A DNA stretch of 64,000 nucleotides from Chloroflexota bacterium (GTDB lineage Bacteria > Chloroflexota > Chloroflexia > Chloroflexales > Roseiflexaceae). Both the position numbers and the translations under genes were made by a program. The notes beneath the pieces were generated by a model, which was not told the origin of the DNA, searched no databases, and saw nothing but the letters and a program-made list of their open reading frames with translations. Location of the stretch: contig JACAEQ010000116.1 of assembly GCA_013388755.1 (NCBI GenBank), forward strand, positions 1-64,000, in the 5' to 3' direction. Shown here in pieces: positions 1 to 8,518 of this stretch; position 1 is the first letter of the stretch, and each line of letters opens with the position of its first letter.

Positions 1-2
1 CG

Positions 3-120
3 ATCATCCATCGCCACGGCCGCGCCGCGCCCCCCCGCCACCATCATCCATCGCCACGGCCGCGCCGCACCCCCCGCCACCATCATCCATCGCCACGGCC
101 GTGCCGCGCCGCCTCTGGCC
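3..120. repeat. Three tandem copies of a 39-40 bp GC-rich unit
   Basis: Copies begin at 3, 43 and 82, each opening with ATCATCCATCGCCACGGCC. The second and third differ from the first by a few bases and one deletion. They lie just upstream of the GH4 gene and code for nothing recognisable. The array may start before the window. Confidence 0.85.
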
Positions 121-186
121 ACACCCGGTGGTACAATATGCCCTGATTGGACGCATCGTTGCGCCGCACCATCAGTGAGGTCAGCC

Positions 187-1467
187 ATGAAAATCGTCGT
201 CATCGGCGGGGGGAGTACCTACACACCCGAACTTATTGATGGCTTCATCGCCCGTGGCACCCATCTCGGCCTGCGCGAGGTCTGGCTTGTCGATCCGAAT
301 GAGGAACGTTTGCAGGTAATCGGCGCATTCGCCCGGCGCATGGTTGGCCACGCGGGCGCGACATTTCAGATTGAACTGACCGGTGACCGCCGCCGCGCAC
401 TCGATGGCGCCGACTATGTCATCACCCAGCTGCGCGTCGGCGGGCAGCAGGCACGCCACGGCGACGAACTCCTCGGCCGGCGACACCAGCTCGTCGGCCA
501 GGAGACGACCGGTATCGGCGGTTTCGCCAAGGCCCTGCGGACCGTTCCAGTTATGCTCGATATTGCCCGCGATATGCGCGAACTCGCGCCCCGGGCGATG
601 CTGGTTAATTTCACCAATCCGGCCGGAATCGTCACTGAGGCGATGGTACGCCATGGCGGTGTGCCGGTCATTGGCCTGTGCAATAATGCTATCAACGCCC
701 AGCGTGGAATTGCCCGCATGTTCAATGTCCCGCCGGATCAGGTGCAGATCGAACAGGTCGGCCTCAATCACCTGAACTGGATCCGGCGCATTACCATCGG
801 TGGCGACGATGCGACCGATGCCGTGCTGCAGGCATACATGGAACATCTGCGCCACGATGAGGACCCGATACACTTCCCTCCCTGGCTCGTGCAGATGTTG
901 CACGCCATTCCCAGTTCCTATCTTGAGTATTTCTATCTCGAATCGCAGATTATTGCTCGCCAGAACAGCGGTGTCCCGACGCGCGCCGAGGTGGTGATGG
1001 ATGTCGAACGGCGCCTGATGGAACGCTATGCTGATACGCATCTGTGTGAAAAGCCGCCAGAATTGATGGAACGCGGCGGCGCGTACTACTCCACCGCCGC
1101 CGCTGCGCTTATTGAGTCGCTGCATACGAACAACGGCGCGGTTCATGTTGTCAATACGCGCAACAATGGCGCCATTCCCAACCTGCCCGACGATGTGGTT
1201 GTCGAGACGCCGTGCGTGGTCGAGGGGGACGGCGCGACCCCCATCCCGGTCGCCCCGCTGGCGCCCGCGATCCATGGCCTGACAACCCAGGTCAAATCAT
1301 ATGAACTGCTGACCGTCAAGGCAGCAGTGGAGGGCGATGAAGAAGCTGCGATGCTGGCGCTGCTCAATAATCCGCTTGGTCCTGACGCTGTACACGTCGA
1401 AGAAGTGTGGAACGATATCAAACGGACAAATCGAGGCATGTTGCCAACTTTCGAGCATAGGCTATGA
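187..1467 (+). CDS. GH4 family 6-phospho-glycosidase (alpha/beta, NAD+ and metal dependent)
   Basis: A 426-residue glycoside hydrolase family 4 protein. GH4 enzymes cleave glycosides (often 6-phosphorylated) by an NAD-dependent oxidation, elimination and reduction mechanism with Mn2+. The N terminus is a Rossmann motif (MKIVVIGGGS). NFTNPAG lies near residue 140, the Cys of GLCNN near 165 and the His of GLNHLNW near 195, the usual metal-binding Cys/His pair. ATG at 187 is preferred over GTG at 175 because it begins exactly at the Rossmann strand. The stop overlaps the next start by 4 bp (ATGA), so the two genes are probably co-translated. Substrate (phospho-beta-glucoside or other) cannot be told from sequence. 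Confidence 0.88.
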   Translation: MKIVVIGGGSTYTPELIDGFIARGTHLGLREVWLVDPNEERLQVIGAFARRMVGHAGATFQIELTGDRRRALDGADYVITQLRVGGQQARHGDELLGRRHQLVGQETTGIGGFAKALRTVPVMLDIARDMRELAPRAMLVNFTNPAGIVTEAMVRHGGVPVIGLCNNAINAQRGIARMFNVPPDQVQIEQVGLNHLNWIRRITIGGDDATDAVLQAYMEHLRHDEDPIHFPPWLVQMLHAIPSSYLEYFYLESQIIARQNSGVPTRAEVVMDVERRLMERYADTHLCEKPPELMERGGAYYSTAAAALIESLHTNNGAVHVVNTRNNGAIPNLPDDVVVETPCVVEGDGATPIPVAPLAPAIHGLTTQVKSYELLTVKAAVEGDEEAAMLALLNNPLGPDAVHVEEVWNDIKRTNRGMLPTFEHRL

Positions 1468-2660
1468 GTGAATATGCGTTGCTTGCCGGCGCTGCGACCC
1501 GGCTCATCACACCATCGCCCGGCGAACGCCCGGTGTTCCTTGCCGGCTTTCAAAATGATCGCCGTGCGACCGGTGTGGATATCGATCTGTTCGTTCGCGC
1601 GCTCGCATTACGCCTCAACGAACACGTTGCGATCCTGGCCGTGTGCGACCTGATCGGCCTCGACCGCAACGATGTGCTTGATGTGCGTGCAACCCTTGAC
1701 GCGCGCGGCGTCGACTCGTCCGGCCTGGTCGTCGCCTGTACGCACACCCACAGCGGGCCGGATACGCTTGGCCTGTGGGGCGAAGATCGCACCGTCAGCG
1801 GCGTTGATCGTCTCTATCTGGCGTCGGTCAAACAGGCGATTGTCGAAGCCGCCATCGAGGCATTGACATTCTGCTGCCCGGTTCGCATGCGCTGTGCAAT
1901 GACACGTCTGCCGGGGTATGTCACGAACTTTCGCGATCCTGGCCTGGTTGACGACGAGGTGGCTGCGGTGCAGTTCGTCAAGCCGGATGGCGAGGTGGTG
2001 GCAACGCTACTGAACCTTGCCTGCCATCCCGAAGTACTCTGGAGCGAGAGCACGTTGCTGTCGGCTGATTACGCCGGCTATGCCTGCCGCGCGGTGGAAG
2101 AACGCGCCGGTGGCGTGGCGCTACATGTCTCCGGCGCTCTGGGTGGCATGCTCTCACCTGATACCGATGACCATACGCCGGCATTTGCCGGGCGGATGGG
2201 ACGCGCCTATGCCACGGCCGCTCTGGACGCGCTGGAGGCCGCGCCCGCTGTCGATGTGGTTCGCCTGGAGACGCGCCGCGCCGAATTTGATCTGCCGCTC
2301 GCCAACCCGCTGCTGGCGCTGGCGCAACAGATGGGGGTCTTGCACGCTCGCGGGCCGGTTAACGGTCAGCTTTCGACATCGGTGACCTATCTCGATCTTG
2401 GCCCGGCGCAGATCATCACCGTACCCGGCGAACTGCTGCCGCGCCTGGGGTTCGAACTGAAAGCGGCGCTGCCCGGCCCCTGCAAGATCCTTATTGGCCT
2501 GGCGGATGATGAGATCGGCTATATTCTGCCCGACGACGAATTCATCACCCCGGTGGATTACGCCAACCCCGGCAGGCAGTATGAAGAAAGCATGTCGCTT
2601 GGGCCGGCCACCGGTTCGCTGGTGCTGGCCGCCGCGCATTCGCTGATCCATGATGATTGA
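1464..2660 (+). CDS. Neutral/alkaline ceramidase-like hydrolase domain protein
   Basis: A 398-residue cytosolic protein resembling the N-terminal zinc amidase domain of neutral ceramidases. Landmarks are the CTHTHSGPD zinc motif at about residues 92-100, LNLACHPEVL near 183 and a Gly-rich HVSGALGGM. It has no signal peptide and lacks the C-terminal Ig-like domain of true ceramidases. Such stand-alone domains are common in soil and mat bacteria, generally without an assigned substrate. Overlap with the GH4 gene suggests a joint role in degrading a glycoconjugate, which is inference. Confidence 0.75.
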   Translation: MSEYALLAGAATRLITPSPGERPVFLAGFQNDRRATGVDIDLFVRALALRLNEHVAILAVCDLIGLDRNDVLDVRATLDARGVDSSGLVVACTHTHSGPDTLGLWGEDRTVSGVDRLYLASVKQAIVEAAIEALTFCCPVRMRCAMTRLPGYVTNFRDPGLVDDEVAAVQFVKPDGEVVATLLNLACHPEVLWSESTLLSADYAGYACRAVEERAGGVALHVSGALGGMLSPDTDDHTPAFAGRMGRAYATAALDALEAAPAVDVVRLETRRAEFDLPLANPLLALAQQMGVLHARGPVNGQLSTSVTYLDLGPAQIITVPGELLPRLGFELKAALPGPCKILIGLADDEIGYILPDDEFITPVDYANPGRQYEESMSLGPATGSLVLAAAHSLIHDD

Positions 2661-2674
2661 TACGGTTCAGCCAG

Positions 2675-2812
2675 ATGACCGGTGAGCATGATTGGGCGCG
2701 CTATTGCCGCGAACGTGAAGCTGTCGAAGCCGCGTATGGCGTTACAGCCGCCAGCGTCGATCGCATGATCGCCACAATGCGTGCGTTGGGCGCGGCGCAT
2801 GAATGCACCTGA
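2675..2812 (+). CDS. Possible small hypothetical protein (45 aa)
   Basis: A short ATG-initiated frame 14 bp after the ceramidase-like stop. It has a charged, helical-looking N-terminal half (WARYCREREAVEAAYGV) and reads to TGA at 2812. A TTG start at 2657 would overlap the previous stop. The third codon positions are GC-rich like its neighbours, and it ends exactly where the heptamer array at 2816 begins. No family is recognised; it could be the tail of a decayed gene. Confidence 0.35.
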   Translation: MTGEHDWARYCREREAVEAAYGVTAASVDRMIATMRALGAAHECT

Positions 2813-2815
2813 AAC

Positions 2816-2836
2816 CTTCAACTCTCAACTTTCAAC
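2816..2836. repeat. Heptamer array at the 3' end of menH (3 units)
   Basis: Units CTTCAAC, TCTCAAC and TTTCAAC occupy 2816-2822, 2823-2829 and 2830-2836 with exact 7-bp spacing. On the menH strand this reads GTTGAAA/GTTGAGA/GTTGAAG. It encodes the last residues (LKVES) and the TGA stop of menH. Confidence 0.85.
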
Positions 2837-3645
2837 CAGCGCTCTACAAGTTCCAGCCATGCCGCAGGCTGTTCCAGGTGCGGCGCATGCCCCGCTCCAG
2901 CGACGACCTGATTCTGAAGCGCCGGGTTCTGCGCCCGCATCGCTGCGGCAATTGCGCAGAATCTGGCGTCGAGCGCGCCGGTGATCAGCAGCGTTGGCGC
3001 CTGTAATCGCCCCAGATCATCCCAGAAGGAGGGTTGCGCACCGGTTCCCATCTGCCGTAGACTCGCCGCCAGGCCCGCCGGATCGCAGCGCAGGCGGCGT
3101 TCGCGTAAGCGCCGGCGGGTGGCTTCCGGCAGGTTCCGCTGGCTTTCCCAGAGCGGCAGGCGCTCCCATTCATCAACGAACGCGACGATGCCGTTACGCT
3201 CGATTCGCTCCGCCAGCGCTTCGTCGGCGGTGCGGCGCGCGGCGCGCTCGGCTGCGGTCGCTAACCCCGGTGAGCCGCTTTCAAGTATCAGAGAACGTAC
3301 CACGTGTGGATGACCTAGCGCAATGCCGAGCGCCAGCCGCGCGCCCATGGAATAGCCGAGGATGTGCGCCGGCGTCGCGTTGCGTTCTGCCAGGAGCGTC
3401 GCGAGATCGGCCGCGACCGCCGGTACTGTTCCGCGCGCATGATCTGCCGGCGCGGCGGTCCTGCCATGCCCCGGTAGATCCACCCGTATGACACGAAAAC
3501 GATGGCTCAGGCGCGGCGTCAGTTCGGCCCAGTTATCGCTGCTGCCGGTGAAGCCGTGCAAAAGCAGCAGAGGCGATCCTGCGCCGGTGTCTTCGCTATA
3601 GTAGGACAGCAATGTTGGCATCATGATGGGCAGTGTGCGCGTCAT
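2818..3645 (-). CDS. menH: MenH, 2-succinyl-6-hydroxy-2,4-cyclohexadiene-1-carboxylate synthase
   Basis: A 275-residue alpha/beta hydrolase that eliminates pyruvate from SEPHCHC in menaquinone synthesis. The oxyanion-hole strand is LLLHGFTGSSDNW (28-40). The nucleophile elbow GYSMGAR carries Ser99, and the other triad residues are Asp226 (GALDARF) and His253 (GAGHAPHLEQP). MenH-type hydrolases carry just this GYSMGGR-like elbow. It is the last gene of the minus-strand men run, 112 bp below menE, with a broken four-helix gene between them. The extreme C terminus and stop are encoded by a heptamer array. Confidence 0.87.
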   Translation of the reverse strand: MTRTLPIMMPTLLSYYSEDTGAGSPLLLLHGFTGSSDNWAELTPRLSHRFRVIRVDLPGHGRTAAPADHARGTVPAVAADLATLLAERNATPAHILGYSMGARLALGIALGHPHVVRSLILESGSPGLATAAERAARRTADEALAERIERNGIVAFVDEWERLPLWESQRNLPEATRRRLRERRLRCDPAGLAASLRQMGTGAQPSFWDDLGRLQAPTLLITGALDARFCAIAAAMRAQNPALQNQVVAGAGHAPHLEQPAAWLELVERWLKVES

Positions 3646-3681
3646 TACGTTATCCCGTCGTGTTGCGGCGCGGCTCCGGAA

Positions 3682-3813
3682 TCAAGCCAATACTCCAGGC
3701 GAGTATTTCTCAATTGCCGGAAATCGCTCTGGGAGCTCAATAATCTGTACCGCGGCCTCAAATGCCTTCTTGTAGACTTCCAGTTCGCGGTGCGTTGTTA
3801 TTTTTGTCGCCAT
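3682..3813 (-). pseudogene. Truncated four-helix-bundle protein (23S rRNA intervening-sequence protein family) remnant
   Basis: From an ATG at 3813 the frame reads 43 residues beginning MATKITTHRELEVYKKAFE and ERFPAIEKYS. This is the characteristic first helix of the S23/IVP four-helix-bundle family (about 115-125 aa, distantly related to Avd proteins of diversity-generating retroelements). The frame stops just after EKYS, where intact members continue with a conserved QIRRSSRS-like helix. The remaining three helices are absent. It overlaps the artificial C terminus of menE in another frame. Family recognition is from memory of the motif. Confidence 0.7.
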
Positions 3814-5356
3814 ATCTCCCCCTCTCCCTGTCTCCCCCTCCCCCTCTCTCCCCCTGTCTCCCTGTCTCCCCCTCTCCCAACAACTCCCGCAATCCCGCGC
3901 GCTGTAACTTCCCCGACGCGGTTCGTGGCAATTCATCTACGACACGCACGATACGCGGCAATTTGTACCCCGCCAGGCGCGTCCGGCAGAATGCCAGAAT
4001 ATCGTCAATGTGTACCGTCGCATCGCGGAGCACCAGCACCGCACCGACCTGCTGGCCCCATTCCGGCGACGGTACGCCGATCACTGCCGCATCAGCAACG
4101 GCGGGATGCGCGCGTACCACCTGTTCAATTTCCGATGGATAGATATTCTCGCCGCCGCTGATGATCAGATCGCTGCGCCGCTGAACCACCCAGAGATCGC
4201 CGTCGGCGTCGAGATAGCCGATATCGCCGGTCGCAAACCAGGCATCGCCGTCTGGCGCGCGTTCCAGCGGCATGTCACCCAGGTATCCTTGCATCAGCGT
4301 CGGCCCGCCGACGATTATTTCGCCATACATCCCCGGCGCCTGGTCGCGCCCGCTTTCGTCAACGACCCGCACCTGGCTGAAGATCAGAGGCTTGCCAACA
4401 CTGCCAGGTTTGCGCCGCACATCCTCCGGCAGCGCGGTTGCGACCTGCGAGGCAGCCTCGGTCAGGCCATAGGTTGTCGCTACCGGCCATCCCAGGTGCG
4501 CCGCGCGCTCTGCCAGGTCGGGCGGGGTCGCCGCGCCGCCAAGCAATGCCAGCCGGAGCGCACACGGCGGCGTAGCCGGATCATGGCGTTCCAGTAAGCG
4601 ATAGAGCATGGTCGGCACCAGCGAAATCAGCGTTACCGGCGCGGCGTATAAGCGCTGCAGGATCGCGTCCGGCTCGAAACGCCGCCAGAGATCGACCGCT
4701 GTGCCATACAGGCATGAGCGCAGCAGAATGCTGACTCCACCGACATGGTAGAGCGGCAGGACGCACAACCAGCGGTCGTGCGGCAATACGCCGATGCGAT
4801 AGGCCGAACCCATCGCGCTGGCGAAGATTGCGCCATAGGTCAACAGCGCGCCGCGCGGAGTCCCCGAGGTTCCCGACGTGAACATGATCGCGAACGGGTC
4901 ATCGAGGGTGATCGTTCCGGCGCGATAGTTCTCCACCGTGTCGGCCGGTAACTGGTCGAGGCGTATCACCGGCGGGCGATCGACCGGGTCAACGCAGACC
5001 ATGGGCGGCGCGCCATTCAGTTCAAGCGCCACGCCCAGCGTTTCAGAGTCGCAGACCAGCAGCGAACAGGCCGCGCGCGCGATCTGCCCGTCCAGTTCCG
5101 CCGGAGTCAGGCGGGTGTTCAGCAGCGCCAGTGTGACTCCCAGACGCGCGGCGGCATACACTGCCAGCGCGGCTTCGAGTCGATTCGGCAGCAGAATGCC
5201 GAGCACGCCGCCGCGTTGCGTGCCGGCCGCCGCCAGGCGCGCCGCAAAGCCCGCGACCCGTTCATTCAGCGCGCGAAAGGTGAAGGTAGTGTCGTCAATG
5301 ACGAGCGCCACACCGTCGGGGCGCGCCATCGTTTGCGCTGCAAGCCAGTCGTGCAT
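3758..5356 (-). CDS. menE: MenE, o-succinylbenzoate-CoA ligase with repeat-derived C-terminal tail
   Basis: A 532-residue ANL-superfamily adenylating enzyme that makes o-succinylbenzoyl-CoA. The P-loop TSGTSGTPRG is at 160-169, with YGLTEAASQ (A5) and the A10 lysine in ASGKLQRAG. Normal MenE ends just after this; here about 39 extra residues follow residue 493, Gly/Arg/Glu-rich and then frame-shifted four-helix sequence, with the stop inside the remnant at 3758. ATG at 5356 is chosen because TGATG couples it to the menB stop; a GTG lies one codon upstream. Catalytic core is complete, so it is probably active. Confidence 0.88.
   Translation of the reverse strand: MHDWLAAQTMARPDGVALVIDDTTFTFRALNERVAGFAARLAAAGTQRGGVLGILLPNRLEAALAVYAAARLGVTLALLNTRLTPAELDGQIARAACSLLVCDSETLGVALELNGAPPMVCVDPVDRPPVIRLDQLPADTVENYRAGTITLDDPFAIMFTSGTSGTPRGALLTYGAIFASAMGSAYRIGVLPHDRWLCVLPLYHVGGVSILLRSCLYGTAVDLWRRFEPDAILQRLYAAPVTLISLVPTMLYRLLERHDPATPPCALRLALLGGAATPPDLAERAAHLGWPVATTYGLTEAASQVATALPEDVRRKPGSVGKPLIFSQVRVVDESGRDQAPGMYGEIIVGGPTLMQGYLGDMPLERAPDGDAWFATGDIGYLDADGDLWVVQRRSDLIISGGENIYPSEIEQVVRAHPAVADAAVIGVPSPEWGQQVGAVLVLRDATVHIDDILAFCRTRLAGYKLPRIVRVVDELPRTASGKLQRAGLRELLGEGETGRQGERGGGGDRERGRYGDKNNNAPRTGSLQEGI
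3815..3878. repeat. Polypyrimidine/polypurine low-complexity tract (CTCCC/CTGTCTCC units)
   Basis: An almost pure C/T tract on the plus strand built from CTCTCCC and CTGTCTCC blocks, placed directly upstream of the remnant four-helix gene. In menE it is translated as a Gly/Arg/Glu-rich tail. No purine interrupts it except two G residues in CTGTCTCC units and one in CCCTGTC. Confidence 0.85.
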
Positions 5357-6219
5357 CACGGGCGGCGTGGAAACTTCGAGAAGTCGGGCTTGCGCTTCTC
5401 CAGGTAAGCATTCTTGCCTTCGCTGCCCTCCTCGGTCATATAGAACAGCATCGTCGCATCACCCGCCAGCACCTGAATGCCGGTCTGACCATCGAGTTCG
5501 GCATTGAGCCCGGCTTTGAGGAAGCGGATCGCCATCGGGCTCTTGGCCAGGATTTCCTGTGACCAGCGCACCGCTTCGTCCTCTAGTTCTTCGACAGGAA
5601 CGATGGTATTGACCAGGCCCATCTCCAGCGCCTGTTGCGCGTTGTACTGGCGGCAGAGGAACCAGATTTCGCGCGCTTTCTTCTGACCGACAATCGCTGC
5701 CAGATAACTGGAGCCGAATCCGGCGTCAAAACTGCCAACGATCGGCCCGGTCTGCCCGAAGACGGCATTATCCGCCGCGATCGTCAGGTCGCAGATCACG
5801 TGCAGCACATGCCCGCCGCCGATGGCATACCCCGCGACCGCCGCAATCACCGGCTTTGGCATGGTGCGAATATAGCGCTGGAGCTGTAGCACATTCAGGC
5901 GTGCGACCCCCTGGTCGTCGACATACCCTGCCTGGCCGCGCACCGTCTGGTCGCCGCCAGAACAGAAGGCATACTTGCCGTCCTTCGGGCTCGGCCCATT
6001 GCCGGTCAGGATGACCACGCCGACGGAGCTGTCATGCCAGGCATGCAGGAAGGCTTCGGTCATCTCATCAATAGTCCTGGGGCGGAAGGCATTGCGGATT
6101 TCCGGCCGGTTGAAGGCGATCCGCGCAATGCCGCCGCCGATATGATAGGTGATATCTTCGTACTGCCTGACTTCGGTCCACGCGACCAGGGTCGAGAGGT
6201 TGGGCGCAAACTGTGCCAT
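5356..6219 (-). CDS. menB: MenB, 1,4-dihydroxy-2-naphthoyl-CoA synthase
   Basis: A 287-residue crotonase-fold enzyme that closes the naphthoquinone ring from o-succinylbenzoyl-CoA. Diagnostic features are YAFCSGGDQ (oxyanion region), the [11 protein letters not shown] motif, [18 protein letters not shown] and the MenB-type C terminus [22 protein letters not shown] lies 8 bases before the ATG. Its stop overlaps the menE ATG by one base (TGATG), so the pair is translationally coupled. It is separated from menD by a 482-bp repeat-rich gap. Confidence 0.95.
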   Translation of the reverse strand: MAQFAPNLSTLVAWTEVRQYEDITYHIGGGIARIAFNRPEIRNAFRPRTIDEMTEAFLHAWHDSSVGVVILTGNGPSPKDGKYAFCSGGDQTVRGQAGYVDDQGVARLNVLQLQRYIRTMPKPVIAAVAGYAIGGGHVLHVICDLTIAADNAVFGQTGPIVGSFDAGFGSSYLAAIVGQKKAREIWFLCRQYNAQQALEMGLVNTIVPVEELEDEAVRWSQEILAKSPMAIRFLKAGLNAELDGQTGIQVLAGDATMLFYMTEEGSEGKNAYLEKRKPDFSKFPRRP

Positions 6220-6299
6220 TGGTTGTGCTCCTATGTTTGAATATTGTTATCCGCAAGTGTGGATCGAACAATGCTTTTCGGAGTTTCTTATAGCGCTTT

Positions 6300-6665
6300 C
6301 ATCCTGAGGCGCGCAATGCCGAGAGGTTCGCCCTGAGTGCCTGATGGCTGGCGGGCCAATGGCGCCGGCAGAAACGATTGGTTGCTGCGGAGCGCGGGCG
6401 TCTCGCTCGCGTACGCTACGCGAGGGCAGGATGCCCTCGCCTCAATATGTTTCTGAGGAGCCTGCCGAACGGCTCGCAATGACAGCAGGCGAATATGCGA
6501 ACCATGTCACAGGAATCCGGATTGCGCGGCGGTTTGCTGCGATCCCTATCCTTTGTTACCCCGAACGGAGTGAGCGGTCTGCAGTGCGGGGCAGCGATTC
6601 GCTGACTCACCGCATCGCGCTGCGGATTCCTCGCTTCGGCTGGAATAACGGATTGCCTGTGTCGT
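6300..6665. repeat. Cluster of imperfect palindromic repeats between menB and menD
   Basis: The 482-bp gap 6220-6701 holds no credible gene. It contains a hairpin-forming segment at 6388-6440 (GGAGCGCGGGCGTCTCG paired with CGAGGGCAGGATGCCCTCG), related to the element at 59112-59173. A CGCAATGACA end sits near 6474-6483, as in the elements at 17641 and 25697. A further imperfect palindrome at 6555-6652 is bounded by GTTACCCCGAACGGAGTGAG and CTCGCTTCGGCTGGAATAAC. It looks like several nested interspersed repeats. Confidence 0.65.
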
Positions 6666-6701
6666 GCCGCACCGTTCAATAGTAACTGTGATGATCCTGA
6701 C

Positions 6702-8435
6702 CTACCTCCGCGCAGATTTCATGACCGCACCGCGCCGTTCGAGATCGAGGCGTGCGTCGGTGCGGAGCTCGATGATGGTGGCGGTGCGCGCGGTGATGCT
6801 CGCACGAAACGCGCGCCGGAAGGCGTCACGTTCGGTCACCCGAACATACTCCAGACCATACAGCCTGGCCGCATGCGCGAAATCCAGCCCGTGTGGCGTC
6901 AGGAAATACCGGGTGAACTCCGGTTCGAATTGATTGATCGGCAGACGATGGAAAATGCCACCACCGTCGTTATTCAGCAATACGATCGTCACCGGTACGC
7001 CACAGCGCCGTACCGCCAGCAGGCCGTTCATATCATGGTAGAACGTAATATCGCCGACGATCGCCGCCAGCGGCGCATCAGGCCGGCCTGCCCCGATGCC
7101 GAGCGCCGTCGAGATATTCCCGTCAATACCCGACGCACCGCGACTGGCGTGGGCATGGATGCGTTTCGCTCCAGGCCGGCCAAACTGGTCGAGATGCCGT
7201 ATCGGCAGGCTATTGCCGGTAAACAGCGACGATCCGGGCGGCAGCAGATCGACGACATCATAGACGGCTGCGGCGTCGAAATAGGTGCCGGTGGCCAGGG
7301 CATCATCCAGCGCGCTCCAGGCGCGCGCCTCGGCGTCACGGAATGGTTGCGCCCACCCGGTGTCACGCGGTGGCAGATGATCCAGCAGCGCGCGGATTGT
7401 TTCACATTCGTCGGCGGCCACGAAATGGCTCACCCGGTGGCTATCGTCGGCCCAGACGCCGCTGGCACGCACGTGTATCACCACCGGCGGGGCGGCGGCA
7501 TCGAGATACTGGTTGAGCCATCTGGAGGTCGGCACCGCGCCGAAACGCACGACAAGTTCCGGCGCTGGCATCGTGTGCGCGCCGAACAGAAATGTTTCAT
7601 AGGCGCCGAGCACATCGGGGTAACCGAAACGCACGCCGGAGATGCCGTCAGCTAGAACCGGGTAGCCGGTGCGGCGCCCCAGTTCGGAAATCAGATCGCC
7701 GAATGCGCCGTCCGGGCAGCGTGGGCCGCAGACGATCACGCCGCGCTCATGGCGTCGGAGCAGTGCTGCAAGCTCAGCGACCACTGGTTGCGACGGAGCG
7801 ACTGCCGCGGCTCGCGACATCGCGGTGAACGGCAGGGTATCGGCGCGCTCGCGAGCATCTGCCGGTGCAGCGGTCAGATCGCCGGTTACCGGGGTGGGTT
7901 CGAGCGGCGAGCGGAATGGCAGGTTGATATGCACCACACCACGTGGCGAGCCGCTGGCGATCGCCATGGCGCGCGCCGCCAGCGTGCGCAGATTGCGCAA
8001 CACCACGGCAGGCGGTGTGGCTTCAGGCAGGGCCGCGTCGACGCTCCAGCGCACGAACCCACCAAACATCTTCACCTGGTCAATCGTCTGATTCGCGCCG
8101 CTGTCGCGCAATTCATGCGGCCGGTCAGCGGTCAGCGCCAGCAACGGCACGCCCGATTGATGCGCTTCCACAATCGCCGGGAAGAAATTGGCCGCCGCTG
8201 AACCCGAGGTGCATACCACCGCCGCCGGCGTATCGGTCGCCAGCGCTACGCCAAGCGCGAAAAATGCCGCGCTGCGCTCGTCCAGATGCGACGATACCTG
8301 AATCGCCGGATGGCGGGCAAAGGCCAGCACCAGCGGCGTATTGCGCGACCCCGGCGCCAGGCAGACATGGCGCAGCCCGGCGCGCGCCAACTCGTCGACC
8401 AGGGTGGTGGCGTACAAGGTGTTGCGATTGGGCAT
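6702..8435 (-). CDS. menD: MenD, SEPHCHC synthase
   Basis: A 577-residue ThDP-dependent enzyme that joins isochorismate and 2-oxoglutarate. The MenD N-terminal signature is LAPGSRNTPLVLAF with SSHLDERSAAFFALG, then CTSGSAAANFFPAIVEA and LTADRPHELRDSGANQTIDQ. The C-terminal ThDP/Mg site is GDITFYHDMNGLL...NNDGGGIF. Length matches the family. It lies downstream of menF, separated by a heptamer array, and is expected to be in the same transcript. Confidence 0.96.
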   Translation of the reverse strand: MPNRNTLYATTLVDELARAGLRHVCLAPGSRNTPLVLAFARHPAIQVSSHLDERSAAFFALGVALATDTPAAVVCTSGSAAANFFPAIVEAHQSGVPLLALTADRPHELRDSGANQTIDQVKMFGGFVRWSVDAALPEATPPAVVLRNLRTLAARAMAIASGSPRGVVHINLPFRSPLEPTPVTGDLTAAPADARERADTLPFTAMSRAAAVAPSQPVVAELAALLRRHERGVIVCGPRCPDGAFGDLISELGRRTGYPVLADGISGVRFGYPDVLGAYETFLFGAHTMPAPELVVRFGAVPTSRWLNQYLDAAAPPVVIHVRASGVWADDSHRVSHFVAADECETIRALLDHLPPRDTGWAQPFRDAEARAWSALDDALATGTYFDAAAVYDVVDLLPPGSSLFTGNSLPIRHLDQFGRPGAKRIHAHASRGASGIDGNISTALGIGAGRPDAPLAAIVGDITFYHDMNGLLAVRRCGVPVTIVLLNNDGGGIFHRLPINQFEPEFTRYFLTPHGLDFAHAARLYGLEYVRVTERDAFRRAFRASITARTATIIELRTDARLDLERRGAVMKSARR

Positions 8436-8455
8436 GGATGTGTCCTGAGGCTACA

Positions 8456-8518
8456 GGTTCCAGGGTACAGGGTACAGGTTGCGGGTTGGCTTGATTAACC
8501 TTCAACCTTCAACGTTCA
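8456..8518. repeat. Nine in-register heptamers between menF and menD
   Basis: With a constant 7-bp phase from 8456: GGTTCCA, GGGTACA, GGGTACA, GGTTGCG, GGTTGGC, TTGATTA, ACCTTCA, ACCTTCA, ACGTTCA. The last part encodes the C terminus (NVEG) and stop of menF. It resembles the short tandemly repeated repetitive (STRR) heptamers of heterocystous cyanobacteria in period, not in sequence. Confidence 0.85.
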
